A stretch of DNA of 26,969 nucleotides from Bacillota bacterium. GTDB lineage: Bacteria > Bacillota > Clostridia > Lachnospirales > Lachnospiraceae. How positions within the stretch are numbered: position 1 is the stretch's first letter; every line of letters starts with the position of its first letter. Positions 16,925 through 23,458 of this stretch are shown piece by piece. The translations under genes were made by a program, and so were the position numbers. Below the pieces are notes generated by a model. The model worked only from the letters and a program-made list of their open reading frames with translations. It was not told the DNA's origin and searched no databases. Location: assembly GCA_023415655.1 (NCBI GenBank), contig JAEZKD010000077.1:1-26969 (forward strand). Reading direction: 5' to 3'.

Positions 16925-17569
16925 ATGACGGATTTTGTATTTATGATTGAAATCATCGGAACAATTGCGTTTGCAATCTCAGGAGCCATCGTAGCAATAC
17001 GGAGAAACATGGATATCTTTGGCGTAATTGTTTTGGGAGTAACAACTGCGGTTGGAGGAGGAATGATTCGAGACATTCTGCTTGGTGCTACACCACCTGC
17101 CATGTTTTTTCATCCATCCTATGTCATTGTTGCAGTGGTCACCTCTTTGTTTGTTTTTTTATTGATGTATTTTCTTCGAGCAAAGTTTGACCGATATTCA
17201 CAAACGGTAGATCAATGGCTAAATGTATTTGATTCTATCGGATTGGGTGTATTTGTAGTAGCAGGTGTTAATACAGCAGCAAATGAAGGTTATGGCGATC
17301 TTGCTTTCTTATCTATTTTTGTAGGGACACTTACAGGAATTGGTGGAGGAATCCTTCGAGATATATTAGCTGGTAGAATCCCTGTGGTACTACACAAAAG
17401 AGTTTATGCAGTAGCAGCCATTGTAGGTGCTATGCTATACTACTATACCTCTACTCCACTGGGGAATCCTATGGCTATGGTATTTGGTCTACTAGCTACA
17501 TTATCTATACGAATGTTAGCAACCTATCATAAATGGAATCTACCTAGAATACCCAATGAGAGGGAGTAA
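16925..17569 (+). CDS. TRIC/UPF0126-family membrane protein
   Basis: This 214-residue protein has about seven membrane helices and two homologous UPF0126 units. Each carries the glycine-rich signature: GGGMIRDILLG near residue 40 and GGGILRDILAGRIP near 140. Bacterial members are homologues of trimeric intracellular cation channels; older annotation called them glycine transporters. An ATG at 16916 is one base from AAAGGA, so I prefer the in-frame ATG at 16925, ten bases away. It has its own promoter. The next gene follows after 74 bp and has its own ribosome site; whether the two are co-transcribed is not clear. Confidence 0.88.
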   Translation: MTDFVFMIEIIGTIAFAISGAIVAIRRNMDIFGVIVLGVTTAVGGGMIRDILLGATPPAMFFHPSYVIVAVVTSLFVFLLMYFLRAKFDRYSQTVDQWLNVFDSIGLGVFVVAGVNTAANEGYGDLAFLSIFVGTLTGIGGGILRDILAGRIPVVLHKRVYAVAAIVGAMLYYYTSTPLGNPMAMVFGLLATLSIRMLATYHKWNLPRIPNERE

Positions 17570-17604
17570 TTAGAAAACACTAGAAACCAAGGAGAAACAT
17601 GGGT

Positions 17605-17625
17605 ACACTTTGAACGTTAAAGTGT
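17605..17625. promoter_or_regulatory. Dyad before the YvyF-like gene
   Basis: ACACTTT and AAAGTGT are perfect arms around GAACGTT, placed six bases before the AGAGGAG ribosome site. It may be an operator or an mRNA hairpin. Confidence 0.3.
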
Positions 17626-17643
17626 TTCAGAGAGGAGTTTTGT

Positions 17644-18099
17644 ATGAAACATCAAAAGGAACATCTTTATAAGCTTATGTTAAATAACCATTTACGTTGC
17701 CCAATTTGTAAAACACCATACCGAGAAACCTTCCTTGGCATTAACAAATGTAGCAAATGTGGTTATGAGGAACAGAATGATTTTGGGAAAGTAAGAACCT
17801 TTTTAGAAGAAAATGGGCCACAGCCATCTACTGTTATTGCAGAGGCTACCCATGTTCCTATCAGAAAGATTGATCATTTCTTAATGCAAGGTCGTCTTGA
17901 GATTCCTGAGGGTTCTACTGTTTTTATTCAGTGTCAATCCTGTGGTGTGGATTTACGTTATGGACGTTTTTGCCCAGAGTGTGCACTAAAACTGTGCAAA
18001 AAACTTCAAAGCGCTTTTAACGAGTCAGAAGTTGGTGAACAGCCAAAGAAAAGAATGAGTGGGAAAATGCAATTTATAGGTCGTAATCGCTTGGATTGA
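17644..18099 (+). CDS. YvyF-like protein with two zinc-binding Cys clusters
   Basis: This 151-residue protein has a first Cys4 cluster (Cys19, 22, 36, 39), a helical wing-like middle (about 45-92, VRTFLEENGPQPSTVIAEAT then RKIDHFLMQGRLEIPEG) and a second Cys4 cluster (Cys97, 100, 110, 113). The order and the GRLEIPEG strand resemble the family of Bacillus subtilis YvyF, a flagellar-operon protein. No flagellar gene is in the window, so a role in motility is only suggested by family. The middle looks like a MerR- or helix-turn-helix-type module, so DNA or protein binding is possible. AGAGGAG precedes the ATG at six bases. Confidence 0.65.
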   Translation: MKHQKEHLYKLMLNNHLRCPICKTPYRETFLGINKCSKCGYEEQNDFGKVRTFLEENGPQPSTVIAEATHVPIRKIDHFLMQGRLEIPEGSTVFIQCQSCGVDLRYGRFCPECALKLCKKLQSAFNESEVGEQPKKRMSGKMQFIGRNRLD

Positions 18100-18128
18100 T
18101 CATACATGTATCATCAAAATACGAAAAG

Positions 18129-18209
18129 ATATCAAAAGGTGCAAGTAGGAATATACAAAAGGCTCTTTGAAACCTTGTATAAATTCTTACTTGCACTTTT
18201 CAAATATCA
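18129..18209 (+). terminator. Very long hairpin after the YvyF-like gene
   Basis: Arms of about 30 bases pair with few mismatches: the left contains AAAAGGTGCAAGTAGGAATA and the right TTCTTACTTGCACTTTT, with GATAT/ATATC at the base. It ends in TTTTC. It is longer than most intrinsic terminators and could also be an RNase III target or a repeat element. Confidence 0.6.
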
Positions 18210-18345
18210 GGAGTTTCCATTGAATGCTGACATAAAATGTTCTGAAAATTAAGGAGATTACTGATTAACTGTGGCAATACTGCATAAATGTGAACCGACT
18301 CTACTATGTAATATTTCACAAAACTTGCTAAAAACTGAAAAATCA

Positions 18346-18375
18346 CTGACATTTTCGTATAAAACATGTTAGAAT
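18346..18375 (+). promoter_or_regulatory. Promoter of the CarD-gene leader RNA
   Basis: CTGACA (18346-18351), an 18-base spacer ending TGT, then TAGAAT (18370-18375) give an extended -10 promoter. Confidence 0.55.
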
Positions 18376-18381
18376 ATAAAT

Positions 18382-18552
18382 ATACAAAATAGGAGATATC
18401 CTTATAAAAAGAATAGCGACAGCCTGCTTCATAAGATTGTGGGTTGATTCACTTCTTATCAATAAAGAAAGCGACAGTATAATGCATAGAAAGCAGATGT
18501 AGCTTTAGCGTAGTTTGAATGGACTGTCCAAGCTGACAGCCCATTCTTTTCT
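18382..18552 (+). ncRNA. Candidate structured leader or small RNA ending in a terminator
   Basis: From the predicted start near 18382 the RNA has an AGGA/TCCT hairpin, a stem ATAAGA/TCTTAT around GTG/CAC (about 18431-18460), an AAAGC/GCTTT hairpin (about 18490-18506) and a final stem GAATGG-CTGTC / GACAG-CCATTC (18518-18546) followed by CTTTTCT. GCGACAG occurs at 18416 and 18471, and GACAG again in the 3' terminator arm. The two upstream GACAG copies can therefore compete for the CTGTC arm, the logic of an attenuator. I do not recognise a known riboswitch class. Confidence 0.45.
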
Positions 18553-18612
18553 ATATAAGGTTCTAAAGGGAATAGGTTCCTTAAAGATTAACATCAAGAA
18601 AGGAGAAATCAT

Positions 18613-19125
18613 ATGTATCAAGTAGGAGATCTAATTATCTATGGAATGACTGGGGTATGTGAAGTTACTGATATTACAACAATTCAGATGAGTGGCATTC
18701 TGAAAGATAAGTTATATTATGTATTACGACCTTATTACAATAGTGGGAGTAAAGTATTCACACCAGTAGACAATGCAAAAACAGTTATGAGAAAAATCAT
18801 GACGAAAGAAGAGGCACTTTCGTTAATTGATGAGATTCCTGAAATTAATGAAATGGACATTAGCAATGATAAATTGTGTGATGAAATCTATAGGAAATTA
18901 ATTCAAAGCTGTGAAAGCAGAAAATGGGTAAAGCTTATAAAAACATCCACTCATCGTAGGCAGGTACGTCTAAGGCAGGGAAAAAAATCCATGACAACGG
19001 ATGATCGCTATCTTAAGCTAGCGAAAGAAAATTTGTATTCTGAACTTGCGATTCCACTTAATCTTTCCAAAGAAGAGGTGGAAAGCTTTATTCAAACTAA
19101 GAACAAGGAAAGAAACAAGAGTTAA
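18613..19125 (+). CDS. CarD/CdnL/TRCF-family transcription regulator
   Basis: This 170-residue protein starts with a CarD/CdnL RNA-polymerase-interacting domain (about 1-65: YQVGDLIIYGMTGVCEVTDI, then LYYVLRPYYNSGSKVFTPVD) and has a basic, helical C-terminal domain (about 80-165) of the CarD DNA-binding type. Such proteins bind the RNA polymerase beta subunit and stabilise open promoters. AAAGGAG is seven bases before the ATG. It is a single gene behind a long structured leader, suggesting control at the RNA level. Which promoters it acts on cannot be seen. Confidence 0.88.
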   Translation: MYQVGDLIIYGMTGVCEVTDITTIQMSGILKDKLYYVLRPYYNSGSKVFTPVDNAKTVMRKIMTKEEALSLIDEIPEINEMDISNDKLCDEIYRKLIQSCESRKWVKLIKTSTHRRQVRLRQGKKSMTTDDRYLKLAKENLYSELAIPLNLSKEEVESFIQTKNKERNKS

Positions 19126-19304
19126 TATGGTTTGTAATAGAGAAAGAGTCCTTTCGATACTTACGAAAGAATCAATATTGTAACTTGTTGTAGATATAAA
19201 AAGAATAACAATATTTGGAAAAGTGTGTTATGATAGAAGTATGAGTAAGTAAGAATATATGAGATGAATAGGCTCAGATTGTTCGTACATAACGGAGAGA
19301 AAAT
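19126..19304. other. Intergenic stretch with weak promoter signals
   Basis: A CTTTCG/CGAAAG hairpin at 19151-19169 may mark the end of the CarD transcript, though no T-run follows. An extended -10-like TGTTATGAT ends at 19234 with no good -35. GGAG at 19294 precedes the small ORF below. Confidence 0.4.
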
Positions 19305-19402
19305 TTGACATTAAGCGACTGTTTCTTTACGAATCAAATCTTTTTTGAAGGAAAAAGCTCAAATTTAGATGATACGCTAAGTAATATAGGGATTAATGTC
19401 AA
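19305..19402. repeat. Distant inverted repeat TTGACATTAA / TTAATGTCAA
   Basis: Perfect 10-base arms lie 78 bases apart and could close a large RNA or DNA loop; GCG/CGC near the left arm and CGCTAA inside the loop add possible pairing. This may be chance in AT-rich sequence, or part of a structured RNA. Confidence 0.3.
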
Positions 19403-19466
19403 TTTTAACAAAGTCGAATCTATGAGTTTCAGCTTAAAATTGGTTTCAAATACGGAAATGTGTTGA
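19305..19466 (+). CDS. Possible 53-aa small protein with TTG start
   Basis: A 53-codon frame starts at TTG, seven bases after GGAG (19294-19297), and ends at TGA 19464. The product begins MTLSDCFFTNQIFFEGKSSN and continues with a segment reading LDDTLSNIGINVNFNKVES, which has the composition of a folded, mixed polar/hydrophobic protein. I recognise no family. It has no membrane segment. TTG starts with a good ribosome site are used in Firmicutes, but the frame is short and its ends coincide partly with a 10-bp inverted repeat (19305-19314 and 19393-19402), so a structured RNA is the alternative. Confidence 0.35.
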   Translation: MTLSDCFFTNQIFFEGKSSNLDDTLSNIGINVNFNKVESMSFSLKLVSNTEMC

Positions 19467-19570
19467 AACTTGAGAGAGTAGGAAAAGAATACATGGGATG
19501 AGAACGTGATTCATCAGACTAAGCGTGATTGCGAAAGAACTTAAAAGTCTATATAAAGTATTGATTATGA

Positions 19571-19912
19571 ATGGAAGGGATGGTGAAGGAGATGTCATCA
19601 ATCATGAAGGAGCGTGTTCATCATATCAAATATGGTGATGGTACTATTATAGGAGAAAATCTTGGTAGGTTTATCGTGAAATTTGATCAGTTCGCTGAGA
19701 GTAAATCATTTTTACTATCCGCCTTTGAGCGTTTTCTTTCGTTAGAAAGTGTTCAATTGCAGAAAGAATATTATGATCTTGCTGTTAAAATGCGACAAGA
19801 ACAGGAACAAGTAGTCGAACAGCGACATCATGAGTATCAGAAGAGTGAACTAGAGCGAAAGAAAGCTCTGATTGTTAAGAAGAAAAAAGCTGTGGCAAAG
19901 AAAAAAGTATAA
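19571..19912 (+). CDS. Small basic protein, beta-barrel-like N-terminus and coiled-coil tail
   Basis: I do not recognise a named family. The 113-residue product has an N-terminal segment (VHHIKYGDGTIIGENLGRFI, then VKFDQFAESKSFLLSAFERF) with the pattern of a small SH3/Tudor- or CarD-like barrel: a Tyr-Gly-Asp-Gly turn, a VKF strand and a SFLLSAFERFL helix. After it comes a charged coiled coil (about 65-95) and a Lys-rich tail (KKKKAVAKKKV), suggesting nucleic-acid contact. The start is unsure: ATGs at 19571, 19580, 19592 and 19604 are in frame; AAGGAG at 19586 would best serve 19604 although 12 bases is long. A strong terminator follows. Confidence 0.65.
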   Translation: MEGMVKEMSSIMKERVHHIKYGDGTIIGENLGRFIVKFDQFAESKSFLLSAFERFLSLESVQLQKEYYDLAVKMRQEQEQVVEQRHHEYQKSELERKKALIVKKKKAVAKKKV

Positions 19913-19939
19913 TAATATGGTATCCCAAAAGACGAGAAT

Positions 19940-19999
19940 GAAAGACGAGGGCATCTGTTTTAATATTAATATATTAAATAGAAGCAATCGTCTTTTTTT
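19940..19999 (+). terminator. Terminator after the small basic protein gene
   Basis: AAAGACGA (19940-19947) pairs with TCGTCTTT (19988-19995), with TTTAATAT/ATATTAAA as an inner stem, ending in a T-run of seven. Confidence 0.7.
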
Positions 20000-20097
20000 A
20001 TTAGAAAAGTAGATTCGGGTGAATTGATAAGCGCTAATAGACGATTGCCTCTGGTTGTAGGCTCATATTTTTTGTTCATTACCTTATATTTTGCTTA

Positions 20098-20126
20098 TAG
20101 ACATGTGCAAAAATGTTTGGTATAAT
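20098..20126 (+). promoter_or_regulatory. GH130 gene promoter
   Basis: TAGACA (20098-20103), a 17-base spacer ending TGG, then TATAAT (20121-20126) are a near-consensus extended promoter. Confidence 0.7.
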
Positions 20127-20158
20127 GCATACATAAGCAACATAAATGAGAATTAAAA

Positions 20159-20172
20159 TGCACCATAGTGCA
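20159..20172. promoter_or_regulatory. TGCAC-CATA-GTGCA dyad in the GH130 leader
   Basis: This perfect dyad lies 33 bases after the -10 and before the GGGAGG ribosome site, with TTAA on both sides extending the symmetry. It suits an operator for a sugar-responsive repressor or a short mRNA hairpin. Confidence 0.35.
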
Positions 20173-20201
20173 CCTTAATATTGACGTAGGGAGGTTACAT
20201 A

Positions 20202-21170
20202 ATGATTATTGGAAATGATTTACCTAATATGCCTTGGCAAGATCGCCCAGAAGGATGTACAGATGTGGTATGGCGTTATAGCCAAAATCCAATCGTTAAA
20301 AGAGACCAGATCCCAGGCTCTAATAGCATATTTAACAGTGCTGTTATAGCAAAGGATGGAGAGTTTGTTGGTGTTTTTCGCAGTGACAATACTGCAATGG
20401 AGCAACATCTCTTTTTAGCTAAGAGTAAAAATGGTATTGACTGGGAGATAGAGCCAGAACCATTAAAGCTTTATGGAAAGAATGATGAGTTGATTGGAGA
20501 TGCTTGTGGTTATGATCCAAGAGTATGCTTTATCGAGGATCGTTACTATGTTACGTGGTGTAACCGTTATTATGGACCAACGATTGGTGTTGCTTATTCT
20601 TATGATTTTAAGAAATTTTATCAGCTTGAGAATGCGTTTCTTCCCTTCAATCGTAATGGTGTATTATTTCCAAGAAAAATCAATGGAAAGTATGTAATGT
20701 TTTCACGTCCTAGTGACAATGGACATACACCATTTGGTGATATGTACTTAAGTCAGAGCCCTGATATGGAGCACTGGGGTTATCATCGATTTGTTATGCA
20801 AGCACAGGGCTGGGCATGGACAAAAGTTGGTGCTGGTCCGATACCAATTGAGACCAAGGAAGGTTGGTTATTAATATTCCATGGTGTTGGAACAACCTGT
20901 AATGGTATGATTTACTCGATGGGGGCAGCAATCCTTGATCGTGATGAACCTTGGAAAGTAAAATATAGATGTAAACCATACATCTTCCATCCAACAACCT
21001 TGTATGAGTGTGTAGGAGATGTCCCAAATGTAACCTTCCCATGTGCAACGTTACATGACGCGAAAACAGGACGTATAGCGATCTATTACGGTGCAGCAGA
21101 TACAGTGGTAGCACTCGCATTTACACAAGTGGATGAGTTAATTGAGTATATTAAGAAGAATGCTTTATAG
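20202..21170 (+). CDS. GH130-family mannoside phosphorylase
   Basis: This 322-residue cytoplasmic protein folds as a five-bladed propeller of the GH130 family, enzymes that split beta-mannosides with phosphate to give mannose 1-phosphate. Visible family blocks include GYDPRV with the proposed proton donor Asp105, NGVLFPRKINGKYVMFSRPS, TKVGAGPIPIETKEGWLLIF and the C-terminal YYGAADTVVALAF. The length fits the beta-1,4-mannooligosaccharide or mannosylglucose phosphorylase subfamilies, and I cannot choose between them. No transporter or mannanase is adjacent, so the substrate would have to be imported by a system elsewhere. It has its own promoter, operator-like dyad and terminator. Confidence 0.88.
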   Translation: MIIGNDLPNMPWQDRPEGCTDVVWRYSQNPIVKRDQIPGSNSIFNSAVIAKDGEFVGVFRSDNTAMEQHLFLAKSKNGIDWEIEPEPLKLYGKNDELIGDACGYDPRVCFIEDRYYVTWCNRYYGPTIGVAYSYDFKKFYQLENAFLPFNRNGVLFPRKINGKYVMFSRPSDNGHTPFGDMYLSQSPDMEHWGYHRFVMQAQGWAWTKVGAGPIPIETKEGWLLIFHGVGTTCNGMIYSMGAAILDRDEPWKVKYRCKPYIFHPTTLYECVGDVPNVTFPCATLHDAKTGRIAIYYGAADTVVALAFTQVDELIEYIKKNAL

Positions 21171-21221
21171 ATGATTATCACAAAGTGTACCGAATGACTT
21201 AAGTCAACCGTGTACGATAAT

Positions 21222-21277
21222 ATAACCTTTATGTATCGTTCTGGAATCGATAGGATGATAGATAAAGGTTATTTTTA
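21222..21277 (+). terminator. Terminator after the GH130 gene
   Basis: ATAACCTTTAT (21222-21232) pairs with ATAAAGGTTAT (21262-21272); an inner TATCG/CGATA stem helps, and TTTTTATT follows. Confidence 0.75.
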
Positions 21278-21326
21278 TTGAAAGAAATACTTTGTTAAAA
21301 AAAATACTTTTCATTTGTTGTAGGTG

Positions 21327-21335
21327 TGATATAAT
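21327..21335 (+). promoter_or_regulatory. Extended -10 promoter of the GGDEF gene
   Basis: TGATATAAT is a consensus extended -10. It lies inside the upstream part of the open frame that begins at 21292, which shows that translation must start further down. Confidence 0.55.
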
Positions 21336-21363
21336 ATTTATAGGCATAAAGACCCAGAGAGGA

Positions 21364-23040
21364 GTGAGCATCATTCAAAGATTCATTGATCAACAGCCTA
21401 TTAAGTATCAAAAAATTATGAATGAAATCATCGCCAATCGTTTCATACACCCAGAATTAGAACTCAATCTAAGTACGAAGCTTTTATATATGTCAATACG
21501 CGACGACTATGTCTTTGGAAAAGCGTTTGCTTATTATTATATCAGCGATGTGCATTTAACGAATGGGGAATTCTCAAAGTGTGTGAAATATGGGATAATG
21601 GGCTTACAAGTGCAGGAAACACATGAATATAAGGAACTTGTAATGCAGCAATATAACATTCTTGGCATAGCCTATATGAGTCAATGCCAAGAACTCTATG
21701 CAATTGATTGCTATAAAAAGGGATTGGAGATTGCAAAGGAATTAGAGGATAAACGTATCATTGGGTACATAACAAACAATATAGGTATGATGTATGCAAA
21801 ACTAAAGGACTATAAAAAGGCAACTAATTATTATACGAAAGGGTATCGATTTTCCAAACAGAATCGAGGGAATAAAAAGGAAACTCTGCATACTACGGTT
21901 GCTTGGAATCTTAATCTTGCAGATGTACATATCGCATGCAAACGAGTAAGAATTGCTCAAAAGCAACTAAATCTTACTCATGATAAATTAAAGTATTGTA
22001 GTGAGGAAGAGTGTATCATAGCCTCATGTCTACAAACACATATATATTATCTTGAGGGACAATTACAACAATCTTTAGATTCTGCAAAAGAAGCAATACA
22101 ATTGATTAAAAATAACGTTAGATCAATCAATCTTTATCCTTCCTATATTGAAGTATTAGAGGTACTGACTAAGATTGCATTGAATGCAATGGATTTAGAA
22201 GTCAAAGAAGAAGCATATCGATATGTGTTAGAATGGAAGGAATATTGTTATCATAAGGCAGTCCATATTAATCTACCAGAACAATGGATTTTATATTATG
22301 ATGTCATGATTGAATTTTTTCGTAGCTCAGGCAATGAGGATGATTTGTTAGATGCACTACTACAATTTCATCATTGGACCAAAGAACAAGATGAGGTGTT
22401 GAGAAAACTTCGATTGGAGGGGATTCAAAATCGCATTGAATTCGATAACATGCAGCATGAAAAAGAAGATATACGTAAGAACAACGAACGGTTGAAGGAG
22501 TTGTCCGAATTAGATCGTTTAACCGGAGCTAAAAATCGTTATGTATTTGAGAATTATTTGGAGGTTGAATTTCAAAAAGCAAAGAATCATGGATACCCAC
22601 TAGGTCTCATTATTGTTGATATTGATTACTTTAAAGAATACAACGATACTTATGGACATCTCTCAGGAGATGAATGTATTGTTCAAATCTCAGGAATTAT
22701 TATGGATACGGTAAAAGAGGAAGGTATTGTTGTCCGTTATGGTGGCGATGAATTCTTTATCATACTAACAAACAAGAGTGATGAACGAATACTTGAATTA
22801 ACAAAGTTGATTCAAAGAAAGGTACATGCTCTAAAATTAAAGCATAAGGGTTCTAAAATTTCAGACTATGTTACAGTGACTCAGGGTGTTATTAACTGTA
22901 TCCCAAATGAAAGTACGCAGGTTAAGGATTTCGTACATTCTGCTGACATTGCACTCTATAAAATTAAAAATACTACGAGAGATGACCTCTATTTTACAAA
23001 ACAAGTACTTTCTGAAGAAATACTTGACAAAAGGCAATAA
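21364..23040 (+). CDS. TPR-containing diguanylate cyclase (GGDEF)
   Basis: The protein should make cyclic di-GMP. An N-terminal helical array of TPR-like repeats (about 35-330, for example YNILGIAYMSQCQELYAIDC near 97 and NNIGMMYAKLKDYKKATNYY near 138) is followed by a coiled coil (about 345-385) and a GGDEF domain starting DRLTGAKNRY. The active motif GGDEF is at 460-464 and the upstream DYFKEYNDTYGHLSGDE block is intact, so it should be active. No RxxD inhibitory site stands five residues before GGDEF. There is no membrane segment, so a cytoplasmic protein partner or peptide could be sensed by the TPRs. The start is uncertain: GTG 21364 overlaps the AGAGAGGAG site, and an ATC/ATT start nine to twelve bases later or ATG 21418 are alternatives. 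Confidence 0.88.
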   Translation: MSIIQRFIDQQPIKYQKIMNEIIANRFIHPELELNLSTKLLYMSIRDDYVFGKAFAYYYISDVHLTNGEFSKCVKYGIMGLQVQETHEYKELVMQQYNILGIAYMSQCQELYAIDCYKKGLEIAKELEDKRIIGYITNNIGMMYAKLKDYKKATNYYTKGYRFSKQNRGNKKETLHTTVAWNLNLADVHIACKRVRIAQKQLNLTHDKLKYCSEEECIIASCLQTHIYYLEGQLQQSLDSAKEAIQLIKNNVRSINLYPSYIEVLEVLTKIALNAMDLEVKEEAYRYVLEWKEYCYHKAVHINLPEQWILYYDVMIEFFRSSGNEDDLLDALLQFHHWTKEQDEVLRKLRLEGIQNRIEFDNMQHEKEDIRKNNERLKELSELDRLTGAKNRYVFENYLEVEFQKAKNHGYPLGLIIVDIDYFKEYNDTYGHLSGDECIVQISGIIMDTVKEEGIVVRYGGDEFFIILTNKSDERILELTKLIQRKVHALKLKHKGSKISDYVTVTQGVINCIPNESTQVKDFVHSADIALYKIKNTTRDDLYFTKQVLSEEILDKRQ

Positions 23041-23051
23041 CATGATAAAAT
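23024..23051 (+). promoter_or_regulatory. leuS promoter
   Basis: Consensus TTGACA (23024-23029), a 16-base spacer with TGA, then TAAAAT (23046-23051). It overlaps the last codons of the GGDEF gene, so leuS is transcribed separately. Confidence 0.75.
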
Positions 23052-23086
23052 TATGGCATAAATCGATATGTATCAGCTAGGATAAG

Positions 23087-23312
23087 GAGTAGTAAAAGAT
23101 TTCATTTTGTCAGAGAGCTATCGGGTGGTGGAAGATAGTAGAATGAGCTTTGAACTCGCCTTTGAGCTTCGGAAGTGAACATTTAGTAGTTTCCGACGGG
23201 AATTCCCGTTATAGAAGATTAGAGTGCAGTTAATACTTTTGACTGAACTAGAGTGGTACCGCGAAGAATATGAACTCTTCGTCTCTAGCGATAGAGACGA
23301 AGAGTTTTTTTG
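23087..23312 (+). ncRNA. Leucine T-box riboswitch
   Basis: The element has the AGAGAGCT...GGGTGGTGG stem I start, a specifier CTC (23155-23157, Leu) in GAACTCGCC, the conserved T-box sequence AGAGTGGTACCGCG (23250-23263) and a strong terminator AACTCTTCGTCTCT / AGAGACGAAGAGTT (23273-23306) with seven T. Uncharged tRNA-Leu (GAG anticodon) should pair with the specifier and the T-box bulge and allow leuS transcription. Confidence 0.93.
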
Positions 23313-23349
23313 ATTAATAGGAAACTTATTAGTATCTTATTAATTAAAA

Positions 23350-23434
23350 TGTCCTAAAGTTTAGGACAACGACCGCACTATGGTAGATGCTGCTTTGGCA
23401 AGCTACCGTAGAGAGAGTTTTTCAAATAAAACTC
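23350..23434 (+). other. Three extra hairpins between the T-box and leuS
   Basis: After the T-box terminator there are TGTCCTAAA/TTTAGGACA (23350-23368), CTATGGTAG/CTACCGTAG (23378-23411, one G-U pair) and GAGTTTT/AAAACTC (23415-23434). They are not part of the canonical T-box. They may protect or fold the processed leuS mRNA, or modulate access to the ribosome site at 23443. Confidence 0.4.
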
Positions 23435-23458
23435 GATTTATTATAAGGAGGACTTAAG

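Larger units (their letters stand above)
18210..18612 (+). other. Long non-coding stretch and leader before the CarD-family gene
   Basis: These 403 bases contain no credible reading frame. The first part is AT-rich without visible structure. A promoter lies near 18346-18375, then a roughly 230-base leader with several hairpins and a terminator-like stem (given separately), a GGAAtaggTTCC hairpin near 18570 and the AAAGGAG ribosome site at 18599-18605. Confidence 0.6.

Noticed and set aside
20794..21120. 108-codon minus-strand frame inside the GH130 gene
   Set aside because: Antisense shadow of a conserved coding region, no ribosome site.
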